The notes below the pieces were generated by a model. It saw only the letters and a program-made list of their open reading frames with translations. It was not told where the DNA came from and searched no databases. DNA of 64,000 nucleotides, from NCBI RefSeq assembly GCF_038502225.1, contig NC_091301.1, positions 17,017,196-17,081,195 on the forward strand, in the 5' to 3' direction. Below are positions 10,860 to 23,089 of the stretch, piece by piece; the stretch's first letter is position 1, and each line of letters starts with the position of its first letter. Made by a program: the position numbers and the translations under genes. Source of the DNA: Cherax quadricarinatus. Its lineage: Eukaryota > Arthropoda > Malacostraca > Decapoda > Parastacidae.

Positions 10860-13806
10860 GATATTCCCCACAAAACGGAACCAACATCCTCCACGAGACG
10901 GAATCAACATTCCCCACATGACGGACCCAACATTCCCCACATGACGGACCCAACATCCTTCACAAGACGGACCCAACATCCTTCACAAGACGGACCCAAC
11001 ATCCTTCACAAGACGGACCCAACATCCTTCACAAGACGGACCCAACATCCTTCACAAGACGGACCCAACATCCTTCACAAGACGGACCCAACATCCTCTA
11101 TAAGACGGACACAACATCCTCCACAAGACGGACCCAACATCCTCCACAAGACAGACCCAACATCCTCTACAAGACGGGCCCAACATCCTCCACAAGACGG
11201 AACCAACATCCTCCATAAGACGGACCCAGCATCCTCCACAAGACGGAACCAACATCCTCCACGAGACGGAACCAACATCCTCCACAAGACGGAACCAACA
11301 TCCTCCAGAAGACGGAACCAATATCCTGCACAAGACGGACCCAACATCTCTCACAAGACGAACCCAACATTCTCCACAAGACGGACCCAACATCCTCCAC
11401 AAAACGGACTCACATCTTCCACAAGAGGGAACCAACATCCTCCACAAGACGGAACCAATATCTTCCACAAGACGGAACCAACATCCTCCACAAGACGGAG
11501 CCAGCATCCTCCACAAGACGGAACCAACATCCTCCACAAGACGGACCCAACATCTCTCACAAGACGAACCCAACATTCTCCATTAGACGGACCAAACATC
11601 CTCCACAAGACGGACTCACATCTTCCACAAGAGAGAACCAACATCTTCCACAAGACGGAACCAACATCCTCCACAAGACGGAACCAACATCCTCCAAAAG
11701 ACGAAACCAACATCTTCCACAAAACGGAACCAACATCCTCCACAAGACGGAACCAACATCCTCCACAAGACGGAACCAACATCCTCCACAAGACGGAACC
11801 AACATAATCCACAAGACGGAACCAACATCCTCCACAAGACGGAACCAACATCCTCCACAAGACGGAACCAACATCCTCCAAAAGACGGAACCAACATCTT
11901 CCACAAAACGGAACCAACATCCTCCATAAGATGGAACCAACATCCTCCACAAGACGGAACCAACATCCTCCACAAGACGGAACCAACATCCTCCACAAGA
12001 CGGAACCAACATCCTCCACAAGACGGAACCAACATCCTCCACAAGACGGAACCAACATCTTCCACAAAACGGAACCAACATCCTCCACAAGATGGAACCA
12101 ACACACAAGACGGAACCAACATCCTCCACAAGACGGAACCAACATCTTCCACAAAACGGAACCAACATCCTCCACAAGATGGAACCAACATCCTCCACAA
12201 GACGGAACCAACATCCTCCACAAGACGGAACCAACATCCTCCACAAGACGGAACCAACATCTTCCACAAAACGGAACCAACATCCTCCACAAGATGGAAC
12301 CAACATCCTCCACAAGACGGAACCAACATCCTCCACAAGACGGAACCAACATCTTCCACAAAACGGAACCAACATCCTCCACAAGATGGAACCAACATCC
12401 TCCACAAGACGGAACCAACATCCTCCACAAGACGGAACCAACATCCTCCACAAGACGGAACCAACATCTTCCACAAAACGGAACCAACATCCTCCACAAG
12501 ACGGAACCAACATCCTCCACAAGACGGAACCAACATCCTCCACAAGACGGAACCAACATCTTCCACAAAACGGAACCAACATCCTCCACAAGATGGAACC
12601 AACATCCTCCACAAGACGGAACCAACATCCTCCACAAGACGGAACCAACATCCTCCACAAGACGGAACCAACATCCTCCACAAGACGGAACCAACATCCT
12701 CCACAAGACGGAACCAACATCCTCCACAAGACGGAACCAACATCCTCCACAAGACGGAACCAACCTCCACAAGACGGAACCAACATCCTCCACAAGACGG
12801 AACCAACATCTTCCACAACACGGAACCAACATCCTCCACAAGACGGAACCAACATCCTCCACAAGACGGAACCAACATCCTCCACAAGACGGAACCAACA
12901 TCTTCAAAACGGAACCAACATCCTCCACAAGAGAACCAACATCTTCCACAAAACGGAACCAACATCCTCCACAAGATGGAACCAACATCCTCCACAAGAC
13001 GGAACCAACATCCTCCACAAAACGGAACCAACATCTTCCACAAAATGGAACCAACATCCTCCACAAGATGGAACCAACATCCTCCACAAGACGGAACCAA
13101 CATCCTCCACAAGACGGAACCAACATCCTCCACAAGACGGAACCAACATCTTCCACAAAACGGAACCAACATCCTCCACAAGATGGAACCAACATCCTCC
13201 ACAAGACGGAACCAACATCCTCCACAAGACGGAACCAACATCTTCCACAAAACGGAACCAACATCCTCCACAAGATGGAACCAACATCCTCCACAAGACG
13301 GAACCAACATCCTCCACAAGACGGAACCAACATCCTCCACAAGACGGAACCAACATCCTCCACAAGACGGAACCAACATCCTCCACAAGACGGAACCAAC
13401 ATCCTCCACAAGACGGAACCAACATCCTCCACAAGACGGAACCAACATCTTCCACAAAACGGAACCAACATCCTCCACAAGATGGAACCAACATCCTCCA
13501 CAAGACGGAACCAACATCCTCCACAAGACGGAACCAACATCCTCCACAAGACGGAACCAACATCCTCCACAAGACGGAACCAACATCCTCCACAAGACGG
13601 AACCAACATCCTCCACAAGACGGAACCAACATCCTCCACAAGACGGAACCAACATCCTCCACAAGACGGAACCAACATCCTCCACAAGATGGAACCAACA
13701 TCCTCCACAAGACGGAACCAACATCCTCCACAAGACGGAACCAACATCCTCCACAAGACGGAACCAACATCCTCCACAAGACGGAACCAACATCCTCCAC
13801 AAGAAG
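10860..13806. repeat. 23-bp satellite B (ACGGAACCAACATCCTCC)
   Basis: About 125 copies of a 23-bp unit with core ACGGAACCAACATCCTCC plus ACAAG. It is unrelated in sequence to satellite A. The left end (10930-11100) carries GGACCCAACATCCTTC variants, and the rest is more uniform. TCTTCC/AAAACGG and AAGATGG variant units recur together, which suggests block amplification. Because 23 is not a multiple of three and stop codons are rare, all frames on both strands stay open. Frames of 633 codons on plus and 966 on minus result and are not credible genes. Confidence 0.97.
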
Positions 13807-14029
13807 GCCTCAACATCCTCCATCGCATCTGACCGGGCGATCGTGCCCAGGACCTGTGAAATATTATGTGCATGTCGTCATAGATCACTGAAGAGATGTA
13901 CCACACCTGGTAGGGATGCGAAGGCGTAGCTACCCCATCGCTCCTCTGACGGCAGAAAGCTCTCTTGTGACGTCTGTCGTGCTGGTGGGAGTCTGACAAT
14001 GATGGAGTGTGGAGTAGCAGGGCAGGTAG

Positions 14030-14192
14030 CGGTGGTGGTGGTGGTGGTGGTGGTGGTGGTGATGGTGGTGGTGATGGTGGTGGTGGTGATGGTGGTGGTG
14101 GTGGTGGTGGTGGTGGTGGTGGTGGTGGTGGTGGTGGTGATGGTGGTGGTGGTGGTGGTGGTGGTGGTGGTGGTGGTGGTGGTGGTGGTGGT
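14030..14192. repeat. (GGT)n microsatellite
   Basis: A GGT run with periodic GAT interruptions. Its minus strand supplies the proline or threonine tracts at the start of the spurious long minus-strand frames. Confidence 0.95.
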
Positions 14193-14311
14193 AAGAATGA
14201 AGTGGTATAACATAGTGACAGACAGTATGGCAAGGGTGAGGATGGTGACATGACAGAATGGCCTGGTGGTGGCAGCTAGCTGTAACTGTTAATTTTTTTT
14301 ATCCATTTCAG

Positions 14312-15711
14312 CCAGTCTAGAGGCTGCGAGTCTTCCAGTCACTTTAGAGGCTGCGAGTCTTCCAGTCAGTTTAGAGGCTGCGAGTCTTCCAGTCAGTTTA
14401 GAGGCTGCGAGTCTTCCAGTCAGTTTAGAGGCTGCGAGTCTTCCAGTCAGTTTAGAGGCTGCGAGTCTTCCAGTCAGTTTAGAGGCTGCGAGTCTTCCAG
14501 TCAGTTTAGAGGCTGCGAGTCTTCCAGTCAGTTTAGAGGCTGCCAGTACACCATGTAATGATGAGGCTGCTAATACACCAGGCAATGAGAAGGCTGCTTG
14601 TGCATCAGGCAATGTGGAAGCTGCTAGTACACCAGCCAGTGAGAAGGCTGCTAGTACACCAGGCAATGTGGAAGCTGCTAGTACACCAGCCAATGAGAAG
14701 GCTGCTAGTACACCAGGCAATGGAGGCTGCTAGTGCACCAGGCAATGAGAAGGCTGCTTGTACACCAGGCAATGAGGAGGCTGCTAGTGCACCAGGCAAT
14801 GAGGAGGCTGCTAGTACACCAGGCAATGAGGAGGCTGCTAGTGCACCAGGCAATGAGGAGGCTGCTAGTACACCAGGCAATGAGGAGGCTGCTAGTACAC
14901 CAGGCAATGAGGAGGCTGCTAGTACACCAGGCAATGAGGAGGCTGCTAGTACACCAGGCAATGAGGAGGCTGCTAGTACACCAGGCAATGAGGAGGCTGC
15001 TAGTACACCAGGCAATGAGGAGGCTGCTAGTACACCAGGCAATGAGGAGGCTGCTAGTACACCAGGCAATGAGGAGGCTGCTAGTACACCAGACAATGAG
15101 GAGGCTGCTAGTGCACCAGGCAATGAGGAGGCTGCTAGTACACCAGGCAATGAGGAGGCTGCTAGTACACCAGACACTGAGGAGGCTGCTAGTGCACCAG
15201 GCAATGAGGAGGCTGCTAGTGCACCAGGCAATGAGGAGGCTGCTAGTGCACCAGGCAATGAGGAGGCTGCTAGTGCACCAGGCAATGAGGAGGCTGCTAG
15301 TGCACCAGGCAATGAGGAGGCTGCTAGTGCACCAGGCAATGAGAAGGCTGCTAGTGCACCAGGCAATGAGGAGGCTGCTAGTGCACCAGGCAATGAGGAG
15401 GCTGCTAGTACACCAGGCAATGAGGAGGCTGCTAGTGCACCAGGCAATGAGGAGGCTGCTAGTACACCAGGCAATGAGGAGGCTGCTAGTGCACCAGGCA
15501 ATGAGGAGGCTGCTAGTACACCAGGCAATGAGGAGGCTGCTAGTGCACCAGGCAATGAGGAGGCTGCTAGTGCACCAGGCAATGAGGAGGCTGCTAGTGC
15601 ACCAGGCAATGAGGAGGCTGCTAGTGCACCAGGCAATGAGGAGGCTGCTAGTGCACCAGGCAATGAGGAGGCTGCTAGTGCACCAGGCAATGAGGAGGCT
15701 GCTAGCCCTCC
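14312..15711. repeat. 27-bp minisatellite, two related subfamilies
   Basis: Subarray 1 (14312-14545) has the core GAGGCTGCGAGTCTTCCAGT. Subarray 2 (14546-15711) has the core GAGGCTGCTAGTACACCAGG followed by CAATGAG. Both share GAGGCTGC-AGT-CCAG and the 27-bp length, so they come from one ancestor. Most variation in subarray 2 is A/G at the first base of the ACA/GCA codon. Confidence 0.96.
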
Positions 15712-15826
15712 AGCCAGTCAAGATGATGTAAGTCCACCATCCAATCAGGAGGCTGAAGGCGTTTGTTCGTTAGTGCTTTCTCTGCAGGAGGACGATGATT
15801 ATTTTGATAATCATGGGGAGCTCTAA
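14312..15826 (+). CDS. Possible 3' exon of a 9-residue-repeat protein (27-bp array)
   Basis: A TTTTTTTTATCCATTTCAG tract ending at 14311 looks like a 3' splice site. From 14314 the frame reads EAASLPVSL repeats (27-bp unit, about 8 copies). It then continues in the same frame into EAAS(T/A)PGNE repeats until a 2-bp deletion near 14722, where GAGGAG becomes GGAG and leads to TAG. After the deletion the same peptide repeat runs on to SQDDVSPPSNQEAEGVCSLVLSLQ and a stop at 15824-15826. All of this could be a non-coding 27-bp satellite, because 27 is a multiple of three and other frames, including minus, are also open. The last residues fall inside a SINE-like repeat. No function is recognised. 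Confidence 0.35.
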
Positions 15827-15973
15827 ACCCGTAGGATTATACAGCACCTGCTGGGGGGATGGAAGGTATTCGGGATTAATTCAAGGAGTCGAAGAATAGA
15901 TCCACTTCCCTAGATCAAGAGCCCCTCACCAGCCCCTTGAGGGGAGAGGAAGCTGAGATTAGGTTATCCCGAG

Positions 15974-15975
<2 letters not shown>
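15795..15975 (+). mobile_element. SINE-like dispersed repeat with (AAT)n tail
   Basis: It begins AATCATGGGGAGCTCTAAAC and includes CCCTAGATCAAGAGCCCCTC, then runs into an (AAT)n tail. Related, more diverged sequences appear at about 16090 (GCTAAATCCGGCTGGATCAT), 17745-17880, 24475-24680 and 57060 (GCTAAATCCGTAAGGGTCAT). The family is recognised only from recurrence in this window and recall of crustacean repeats. Confidence 0.6.
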
Positions 15976-16065
<90 letters not shown>

Positions 16066-16086
16066 ATTATTATTATTCATTATTAT
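15976..16086. repeat. (AAT)n / (ATT)n microsatellite junction
   Basis: An ATA/AAT run (15976-16025) joined to a TTA/ATT run (16026-16086) as an inverted pair. It is consistent with the tail of one SINE-like copy meeting the 5' flank of the next. Confidence 0.85.
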
Positions 16087-16149
16087 TTTTAGAGACGCTA
16101 AATCCGGCTGGATCATGCAGAAAGCAGTTGAGGATCAATCCTCCACTTT

Positions 16150-16290
16150 GATACCTTTATTTCCCAAACGTTTCTTGTGTGCAGCAAGCTTCCTCAATCG
16201 AATACAGAGATTATTAATTAATGTAACCGAGATCTCCGTATTCGACTGAACAAGCCTACTATGTAGTCGAAAGTGTTGCACATGTTTCTA
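16150..16290. repeat. Degenerate fold-back with a hammerhead-like remnant
   Basis: The plus strand has CTGAACA at 16246-16252, a GCCTAC/GTAGTC stem II and GAAA at 16269-16272. G8 of the core is changed to C and the sequence after GAAA is altered. The left arm at 16165-16205 is a more decayed inverted relative (AAACGTTTC, GCTTCCTCAATCGAATAC). It is almost certainly inactive. Confidence 0.5.
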
Positions 16291-17320
16291 CTTGTCTTTA
16301 CTGAATACCGTTAATATAATGATCAATTCTCCGTTTACTAATCATGGGATAAACATGTCTGTCACACAGTCAGGCTCTCACTCATTCCCATTTCCTGAGG
16401 AGACACGAGTAATGCTCCTTTGTTTTCGTGCCTTGACGCAGGCAACCAAGCGCAAGAGATCTACATCTGCGTGCCTCAGCAAGTGATGTTCTTCAGGCGA
16501 CGCGAGATTACAAATGGTGGCAGCTGTGGGATTACGAATTCCAGCATCCTCTCGTCCCCTACCACAGGATGCCACCACACGAGCTCACTGCATTGTGAGT
16601 GAGCAAACTCAGAGCCACGCATAACTTGCATCAGTTGAAATATGTGAAGCCACCCACAACCTAGACTTGCGTGCTACTGATTTAGCTACAAATAATTCAG
16701 GAAGTATAATTTTAAAGCAATATCTGCACGTAATAATTGAAACTAGTTTGTCACTTCGCACTACTTTTAGACTATCATGAGAATATTCTTTGCTTTTTAG
16801 TGAAGTACAAATGAGAGTGGTCATTCAACAATGTACTCAGCAAACTCAAGATTGCAAACCTGGCTCCCGAGTCTCTGACTGACAAACTGCCTTCTCCCCA
16901 TCTTACTAGCTCCGTCTTTCCGAATTACCGGCTCCTTTCTTACCAGATTTCCTCTCCCAGTCTTGAGAGTTTCCCCTCTCCTCATCTTACCCTCTTCTCT
17001 CGTCCCATCTTACCCTCCTCTCCTCTCCCATCTACTACCTAACGTCTCAACGTCAATCTCACAGGCACCGCTCTCAACACCGCTGTCATGGCGACGGTTG
17101 GCTGACATTGTTGACATCTGTCATTGACATTCCATGGCCAGTGGACCTCATCACTTAACAGTTATTGAATTTATTTTGGATAAAACTAATTGGCACTTTA
17201 TATAACTGGATATAAAGGCTATATTTTTTTTGCGTTGCATATCGATCTCTTAGAATATATCTTGTTGTATATGTTACAACAAAACTACCTTAGTCAGACA
17301 ATATCAACACGTAGATGAAT
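16291..17320. other. No gene recognised
   Basis: Apparently unique sequence. A pyrimidine-rich part at about 16885-17050 (CTCTCC, ATCTTACC) looks like a decayed minisatellite. No conserved protein is seen. Confidence 0.5.
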
Positions 17321-17324
17321 GAGA

Positions 17325-17695
17325 CACATGTGCAACACTTGGGTAACTTTATTGTGGAGATGTTTCTCTAAGCAGTGACTTTATCCAATACAGAAAATAA
17401 GACTGGAGACGGTGAAAGACTTGAAGCAGTAGTTTGAGGTGATCACTCGTTCAGCCTTGATGAATCTTTTGAGACGATGGAAGACGTGAAGAAGTTACTT
17501 AAGGTGATCGGTCTCTCAACCTGGAAAGGTGTTTACTTCAACAATCTTGATGGATTAAGACTTTTCGTTTGAACTATTGATCACCTCAACTTACTGGCTC
17601 ATGTGTTCTACCGTCTCCAATATTGGATTGATGAAGCTACTGGTTGGTGAAACGTCTCCACAATAACGATACCCAAATGTTAACTGATACGAATG
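17325..17695. repeat. Degenerate hammerhead-type fold-back element
   Basis: The right arm has TTGATGA at 17628-17634 (C3 changed to U), a weak stem II, GAAA at 17649-17652, CGTC, and a 3-bp stem I formed by GGA 17625-17627 with TCC 17657-17659. The left arm (about 17330-17400) keeps ACACATGTGCAACACTTGGG but has lost the core. The outer arms match the ends of the 57184-57548 element. Confidence 0.55.
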
Positions 17696-17744
17696 TTAAC
17701 TGATGGCGTTGCAATATACATGAAGAAGCGGTAAAACCGTTGAG

Positions 17745-17885
17745 GCCATTCAGCAGCACTTGGGGAATTAGAGGTCATACACCACCTGGGGAACGGGAGA
17801 TAATCCGATTTTATCCAAGGGGAGGATAGCTCCGGTTCCCTGCATCAAGAGTCCTTCACTAGCATCAAGGGAATGAAATTTCGAA
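17745..17885 (+). mobile_element. SINE-like repeat, diverged copy
   Basis: It shares TACACCACCTGGGGAACGGG and CCCTGCATCAAGAGTCCTTC with the repeat at 15795-15975, in the same orientation. No tail is preserved. Confidence 0.5.
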
Positions 17886-17889
17886 CCAG

Positions 17890-18207
17890 ATGGTTCGCAG
17901 ATTTATCTCCGCAGACAAGAGCTCTTTACTTTTAATTAAAGAAGAAAATATCTTTTCTTCCCACAACCTCAAGTTACATACCAAATTATTAAATGTTTCT
18001 AGACTATTTGTTACACCAATAAGTAAACTAATTTACATTTCTGCATTTAGATTACCTCAGTCACAGAGAGTTATTGCAGATAAACTTGTTGAGAATATGC
18101 TTGCTGAAGGAGCCATCGAGATGAGATTCTTGGAAAGTGCCACTTATTCTTATAACGAAGAAAGAATGTATCTGGAGCCCAGTAAGAGATTTCAAGATTT
18201 CAGCTGA
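17890..18207 (+). CDS. Unrecognised 105-codon ORF
   Basis: An open frame from ATG 17890 to TGA. The middle reads SAFRLPQSQRVIADKLVENM and the composition is ordinary, unlike the satellite frames. I recognise no family. No splice signals or flanking coding sequence support it, and in a 64-kb window an ORF of this size can arise by chance. Confidence 0.15.
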   Translation: MVRRFISADKSSLLLIKEENIFSSHNLKLHTKLLNVSRLFVTPISKLIYISAFRLPQSQRVIADKLVENMLAEGAIEMRFLESATYSYNEERMYLEPSKRFQDFS

Positions 18208-18379
18208 GGAAGCAATATACATGACAGATTAACTCTACCAGTGTTGCATGACATTTCAAGAAAAAATTGGGACTAGCAATGTATTTTCTAACTTAGGTCT
18301 CTAAATAGACTAGCACACATTACAAAGCAAGAAAAAATCAGATATTTTCGGTGTAGCTAAAGCCCCTGCCTCTCGCAAC

Positions 18380-19440
18380 TACTGGATCACTATGATAAGG
18401 TCTTGGATGGAAGAAAAACAAAATGCAGATGTAATATACACAGATTTTGCAAAAGCCTTTGACAAGTGCGATCATGGTGTAATAGCGCACAAAATACGTG
18501 ATAAAAAGGAATAACTAGCAAAGTGGGGAGATGGATCTTCAACTTTCTAACCAATCGAAAACAAAGAGTAGTGGTAAACAGAGTTAAATCGGAGGCTGCC
18601 ATAGTGAAGAGCTCTGTTCCACATGGCACAGTACTCGCTCCCATCCTGATCCTCATCTTCATATCAGACATAGACAGAGATGTAATCCACGCACCGGGTC
18701 AGCCTTTGCAGACGATACTAGGATCTGCACGAGACTGTCATCTGTTGAGGACACGGTTAACCTCCAGAAGATGTAAACCAAATTTTCCAGTGGGCAACTG
18801 AAAACAATATGATGTTCAATGAAGACAAATTCCAACTACTTCGTTACGGAAAACTGGAGGAGATAATAACTAGAACTGAGTATACTACTAACTCTGATCA
18901 TACAATAGAGCGAGAAAATAATGTGAGGGACCTGGGAGTGGTAATGTCTGAGGATCTCATTTTCAAGGATTACAACAGTACCACGTTCACAACTGCAAAG
19001 AAAATGATGGAATGGATAATGAGAACGTTCAAAACGAGAGATGCCAAGCCAATGATGATCCTTTTCAAATCATTTGTTCTCTCTCTAGGCTGGAATAATG
19101 CTGTACATTAACATTTCCGTTCAAAGCAGGTGAAATTGCAGATCTAGAAAGTGTACAGAGAACCTTTTCCTCTCGGAAGCACTTGACTTGTACTAACTGG
19201 AACGCAGGCGAGAGAGATACATCATAATCTATTCTTGGGGAAATCCTAGAAGGAATGGCCCCGAATCTGCACACAGAAATCACTCCCTACGAAAGTAAAA
19301 GACTGGACAGGAGGTGCAAAATACCCCCAATGAAGAGTAAAGGCGCCATTTCTACAGTAAGAGAAAAGACAATAAGTGTCCGGGGCCCAAGATTGTTCAA
19401 CAGCTTCCCACCATGTATAAGGGGAATTACCAATAGACCC
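18380..19440 (+). pseudogene. Jockey/CR1-like reverse transcriptase pseudogene
   Basis: Fragments in changing frames spell out an RT. VIYTDFAKAFDKCDHGVI lies at about 18430-18485 (motif with the first catalytic Asp). GRWIFNFLTNRKQRVVVN and SVPHGTVLAPILILIFISDI follow at about 18525-18670, then SAFADDTR (the xxDD catalytic motif) at about 18695-18720. A C-terminal part at 18809-19437 includes NVRDLGVVMS and RGPRLFNSFPP. Several stops and frameshifts interrupt it, including TAA in ..DKKE. It belongs to a different family from the CA-flanked CR1-like copies, whose motif is FADDVK. Confidence 0.82.
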
Positions 19441-19482
19441 TGATCTGGCACAGATCAGCCGGGCTGATCTGTGCCAGATCAG
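19440..19482. repeat. Perfect palindrome, 21-bp arms
   Basis: Arms 19440-19460 and 19462-19482 are exact reverse complements around a single G at 19461. They are built from CTGATCTGGCACAGATCAG. The palindrome joins the end of the RT pseudogene to the dispersed repeat that follows. Confidence 0.93.
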
Positions 19483-19635
19483 CCCGGCTGTGGTTCGTAC
19501 GCTGGACTACGTTCAGGCAGCAGTAACAGCCTGGTTGATCAGGCCCTGATCCACCGGGAGGCCTGGTCGTGGACCGGGCCGCGGGGGCGTTGATCCCCGG
19601 AATACCCTCCAGGTAGACTTCAGGTAGATTTCTCA
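19483..19635 (+). mobile_element. Dispersed repeat with GGGCCGCGGGGGCGTTGA core
   Basis: It contains GGAGGCCTGGTCGTGGACCG and GGCCGCGGGGGCGTTGATCC, then CCTCCAGGTAGACTTCAGGT. A shorter copy of the same core is nested inside a MITE at 35875-35948, which proves it is dispersed. It is probably a SINE or part of one, but I see no clear tRNA-like promoter. Confidence 0.6.
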
Positions 19636-19961
19636 CCCGAAGAGTGTTTTTGGCCAAACTAAACACATTTTCTATATATTTTACGTTTTAATATGAATTA
19701 AATTAATAAATTTCTTATATGTTACATTTATCAGTTACATTTACAAGATAGTTACATTTGGATAAGAGGTTTTCAATAGCAATGTTTTCTTCATTTATTG
19801 AATATGACAACTTTCTGAAAATTCCTTTTGGGTTGTGAAGCAGCACTGCTTGTGGCACTTACATCGAAATACGCGAGGGAAGCAGCAACAGCCTAGCTGC
19901 TCAAACCATCGCCCAGTAGACCCGGTCAGAGATCGAACCATCAACCAGCAGGTCAGTTCTG

Positions 19962-19990
19962 GTGTCAGACCAGGACTCCTGGTCTGACAC
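19962..19990. repeat. Perfect palindrome, 14-bp arms
   Basis: GTGTCAGACCAGGA at 19962-19975 and its exact reverse complement at 19977-19990 surround a single C. It lies at the junction to the tRNA-headed SINE fragment that follows. Confidence 0.9.
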
Positions 19991-20100
19991 CGTCGCGACG
20001 GTCTGGAGTTCTGAGACTCTCTGATCGCGGGTTCTATCATCACCCGTGGTATGGTTTGTTTGCAGTCGTGTTATTACAGTTTCGTGAACCATGTTAGCAT
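19991..20100 (+). mobile_element. tRNA-like SINE fragment
   Basis: It contains GCGACGGTCTGGAGTTCTGA, CTCTCTGATCGCGGGTTCTA (a degenerate B-box, GGTTCTA) and then GTGGTATGGTTTGTTTGCAG. The same segments recur at 31440-31530 and 31684-31772, so this is a dispersed SINE. Confidence 0.7.
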
Positions 20101-20109
20101 TGAAAGTTG

Positions 20110-20430
20110 TCCCGGACTGTATGAGATTGAGTTACAAGGATATATCGAATTTAAAAACCTTAGAAGACAGAGGAACAAGGAAGCCATAATTACAAATACA
20201 GGACTATACAGGGAGGATAGGGACAGATTCATATTGTTCTTAAGAGAGGCACAAAGGCGAGGGAGAGCAGATGATAACAAAGACACAACTAAGCCATGGG
20301 GATGTTAGGAAATCTTTAGTTTGGGAGTGTTAAGTAGTAAGAGATAGACGAGGAAATGGATGAGATAAACTCCATACACAGCTTCAAGAGAAGGTATGCT
20401 AGACGTTACTAGAGCAGGAGCCCCTAACTC
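20110..20430 (+). pseudogene. Old CR1-like 3' relic
   Basis: Near 20284-20410 the plus strand gives NHGDVRKS-like and INSIHSFKRRYA-like peptides across several frames. They match NHRDVRKYF and IHSFKQRYDKAH of the CR1-like C-terminus at 1582-1902. It is strongly diverged, with multiple frameshifts. Confidence 0.5.
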
Positions 20431-21690
<1,260 letters not shown>

Positions 21691-21859
21691 GAGTGGGAGA
21701 CACTCCCAGCCGATCATCTCGGAGGTAAAGTCAATAAGCAGCTGATATTGCCGGGACTCAGTGTAAACAAACAGAACCTGGCGTCCCGCTCCATTAGCTA
21801 TCGGCTGAACGGCAGTGTAAACTGAATATCACGCCTGGCATCACTCTCCCTCCTTCCTC

Positions 21860-22245
21860 TCTTTCCTCCAGTGTGTTTTGGCTGCAACGTGGCCCCATTC
21901 TGCCATCAACCCTCTCTCCCTCCATCACTCCTTCCTTCCTTCCTTTCTTTCTTCCTCCATTCCTTCAATGTGTTTTGGCTGACTCCTGCTCTCATTTTCC
22001 CTCCATAATTTCCTCCCTCCATCGAGGCTACAGCCTGGACAAGGTCTCTCTGCCTCTCTCTCTCCATCCCTACCCCCATCCTTAATCCCTTCCTTCAGTG
22101 TATTTTGGCTACAACCTGGCCTAACTTCTATCTTCTCTCTGTCTCTCCCCTCCATCTATACATCCAGTGTGTTTTGGCTGCAACTTGGCATTACTCTCCC
22201 TTCCTTCTTCCATCCTCCAGTGTGTTTTGGCTGCAACCTGAATAA
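21860..22245. repeat. Irregular minisatellite (CAGTGTGTTTTGGCTGCAAC)
   Basis: Five copies of CAGTGTGTTTTGGCTGCAAC or close variants (about 21870, 21966, 22096, 22167 and 22217), separated by pyrimidine-rich CTCCCTCCTTCC linkers of differing length. Confidence 0.75.
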
Positions 22246-22524
22246 CCCAGAGCATGAATTATGAATGAAGTTATTTAGTGCTTTCTGAATAGCGAGTAGA
22301 AAGACGTGAACCGAGGAATTGTTAGCGTATTTTTTCTTATACAGTTTTACACTTTTTGGAATCATGCTAGCTCCCAGTTCCGCAATATTTTCTCGCAATT
22401 TTATAAGGTTTATTCTGATACAAACCAAGGGGAATGGGGGTTAAGGCCTCAAGAGCCCTTATCAAATAAACAAATAACAAAGATAATGTTACTGATGATA
22501 TACAATACCGAGAAGTTGAAGAAT

Positions 22525-22795
22525 AACACACATACGCAACACCTGGGCGTCATTATTGTCGACAGGTTTCGCCTGCACAGTAGGCGTCTTCAGTCGAATA
22601 CAGGCGAATATAACATTGAAGACAGTGGAAGCAGCAGTAGTTTTGACGTGATCGGTACGTCAGCCTTGGTCTCGTCGGATGCCTATGCTTTCTTCTTGAG
22701 GGACTGACCATCACTCTCAAAAACTGACGGACTGATCACGAAACGTTTCAGCAGAGAAGATATCCAAGTGTTACACATGTGTCTTATTCTTCATG
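22525..22795. repeat. Fold-back element, left hammerhead core intact
   Basis: On the minus strand the left arm has CTGAAGA (22593-22587), stem II GCCTAC/GCAGGC with a TGT loop, and GAAA (22570-22567), followed by CCTGTC. The right arm on plus (about 22735-22790) retains GAAACGTTTC and ACACATGTGTCTTATT, but its stem II is deleted (CTGATCACGAAACG). The GAAGACGCCTACTGTGCAGGC core is one of the closest to hammerhead consensus in the window. Confidence 0.65.
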
Positions 22796-23089
22796 TACAG
22801 TAACAGATATATTCCCGGATGAAATAAAATCCTTTCGATATTCAAATTGTATGGAATCTGAAAAATCCCTGACTAATAAAAGCCAACCCAAAGGTTATAC
22901 TTTAAAACACAGAATTTTGGTAAACCACTTCGAAAAGAGACGAACGTCCTAAACAAAATTTTCTGCCAAGAGAGTGATGTAAGCATCACTCTACACGAGG
23001 ATGTTGGACGAGCGATGAGTTACCCTTTTGCTCATTACCACAGTCGTACCATGCGCTGACTGGCCGGCAAGCATGTCATATGCTTGTTT
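22796..23089. other. No feature recognised
   Basis: Short spacer without evident structure. Confidence 0.4.

Noticed and set aside
11351..14251. A 966-codon minus-strand frame beginning with a polyproline tract
   Set aside because: It is the (GGT)n tract read antisense followed by the 23-bp satellite. Equivalent frames exist on both strands with 23-residue periodicity, so it is a repeat artefact.
17890..18207. A conserved host exon
   Set aside because: No recognisable domain, no splice context and a length possible by chance; kept only as a low-confidence ORF.
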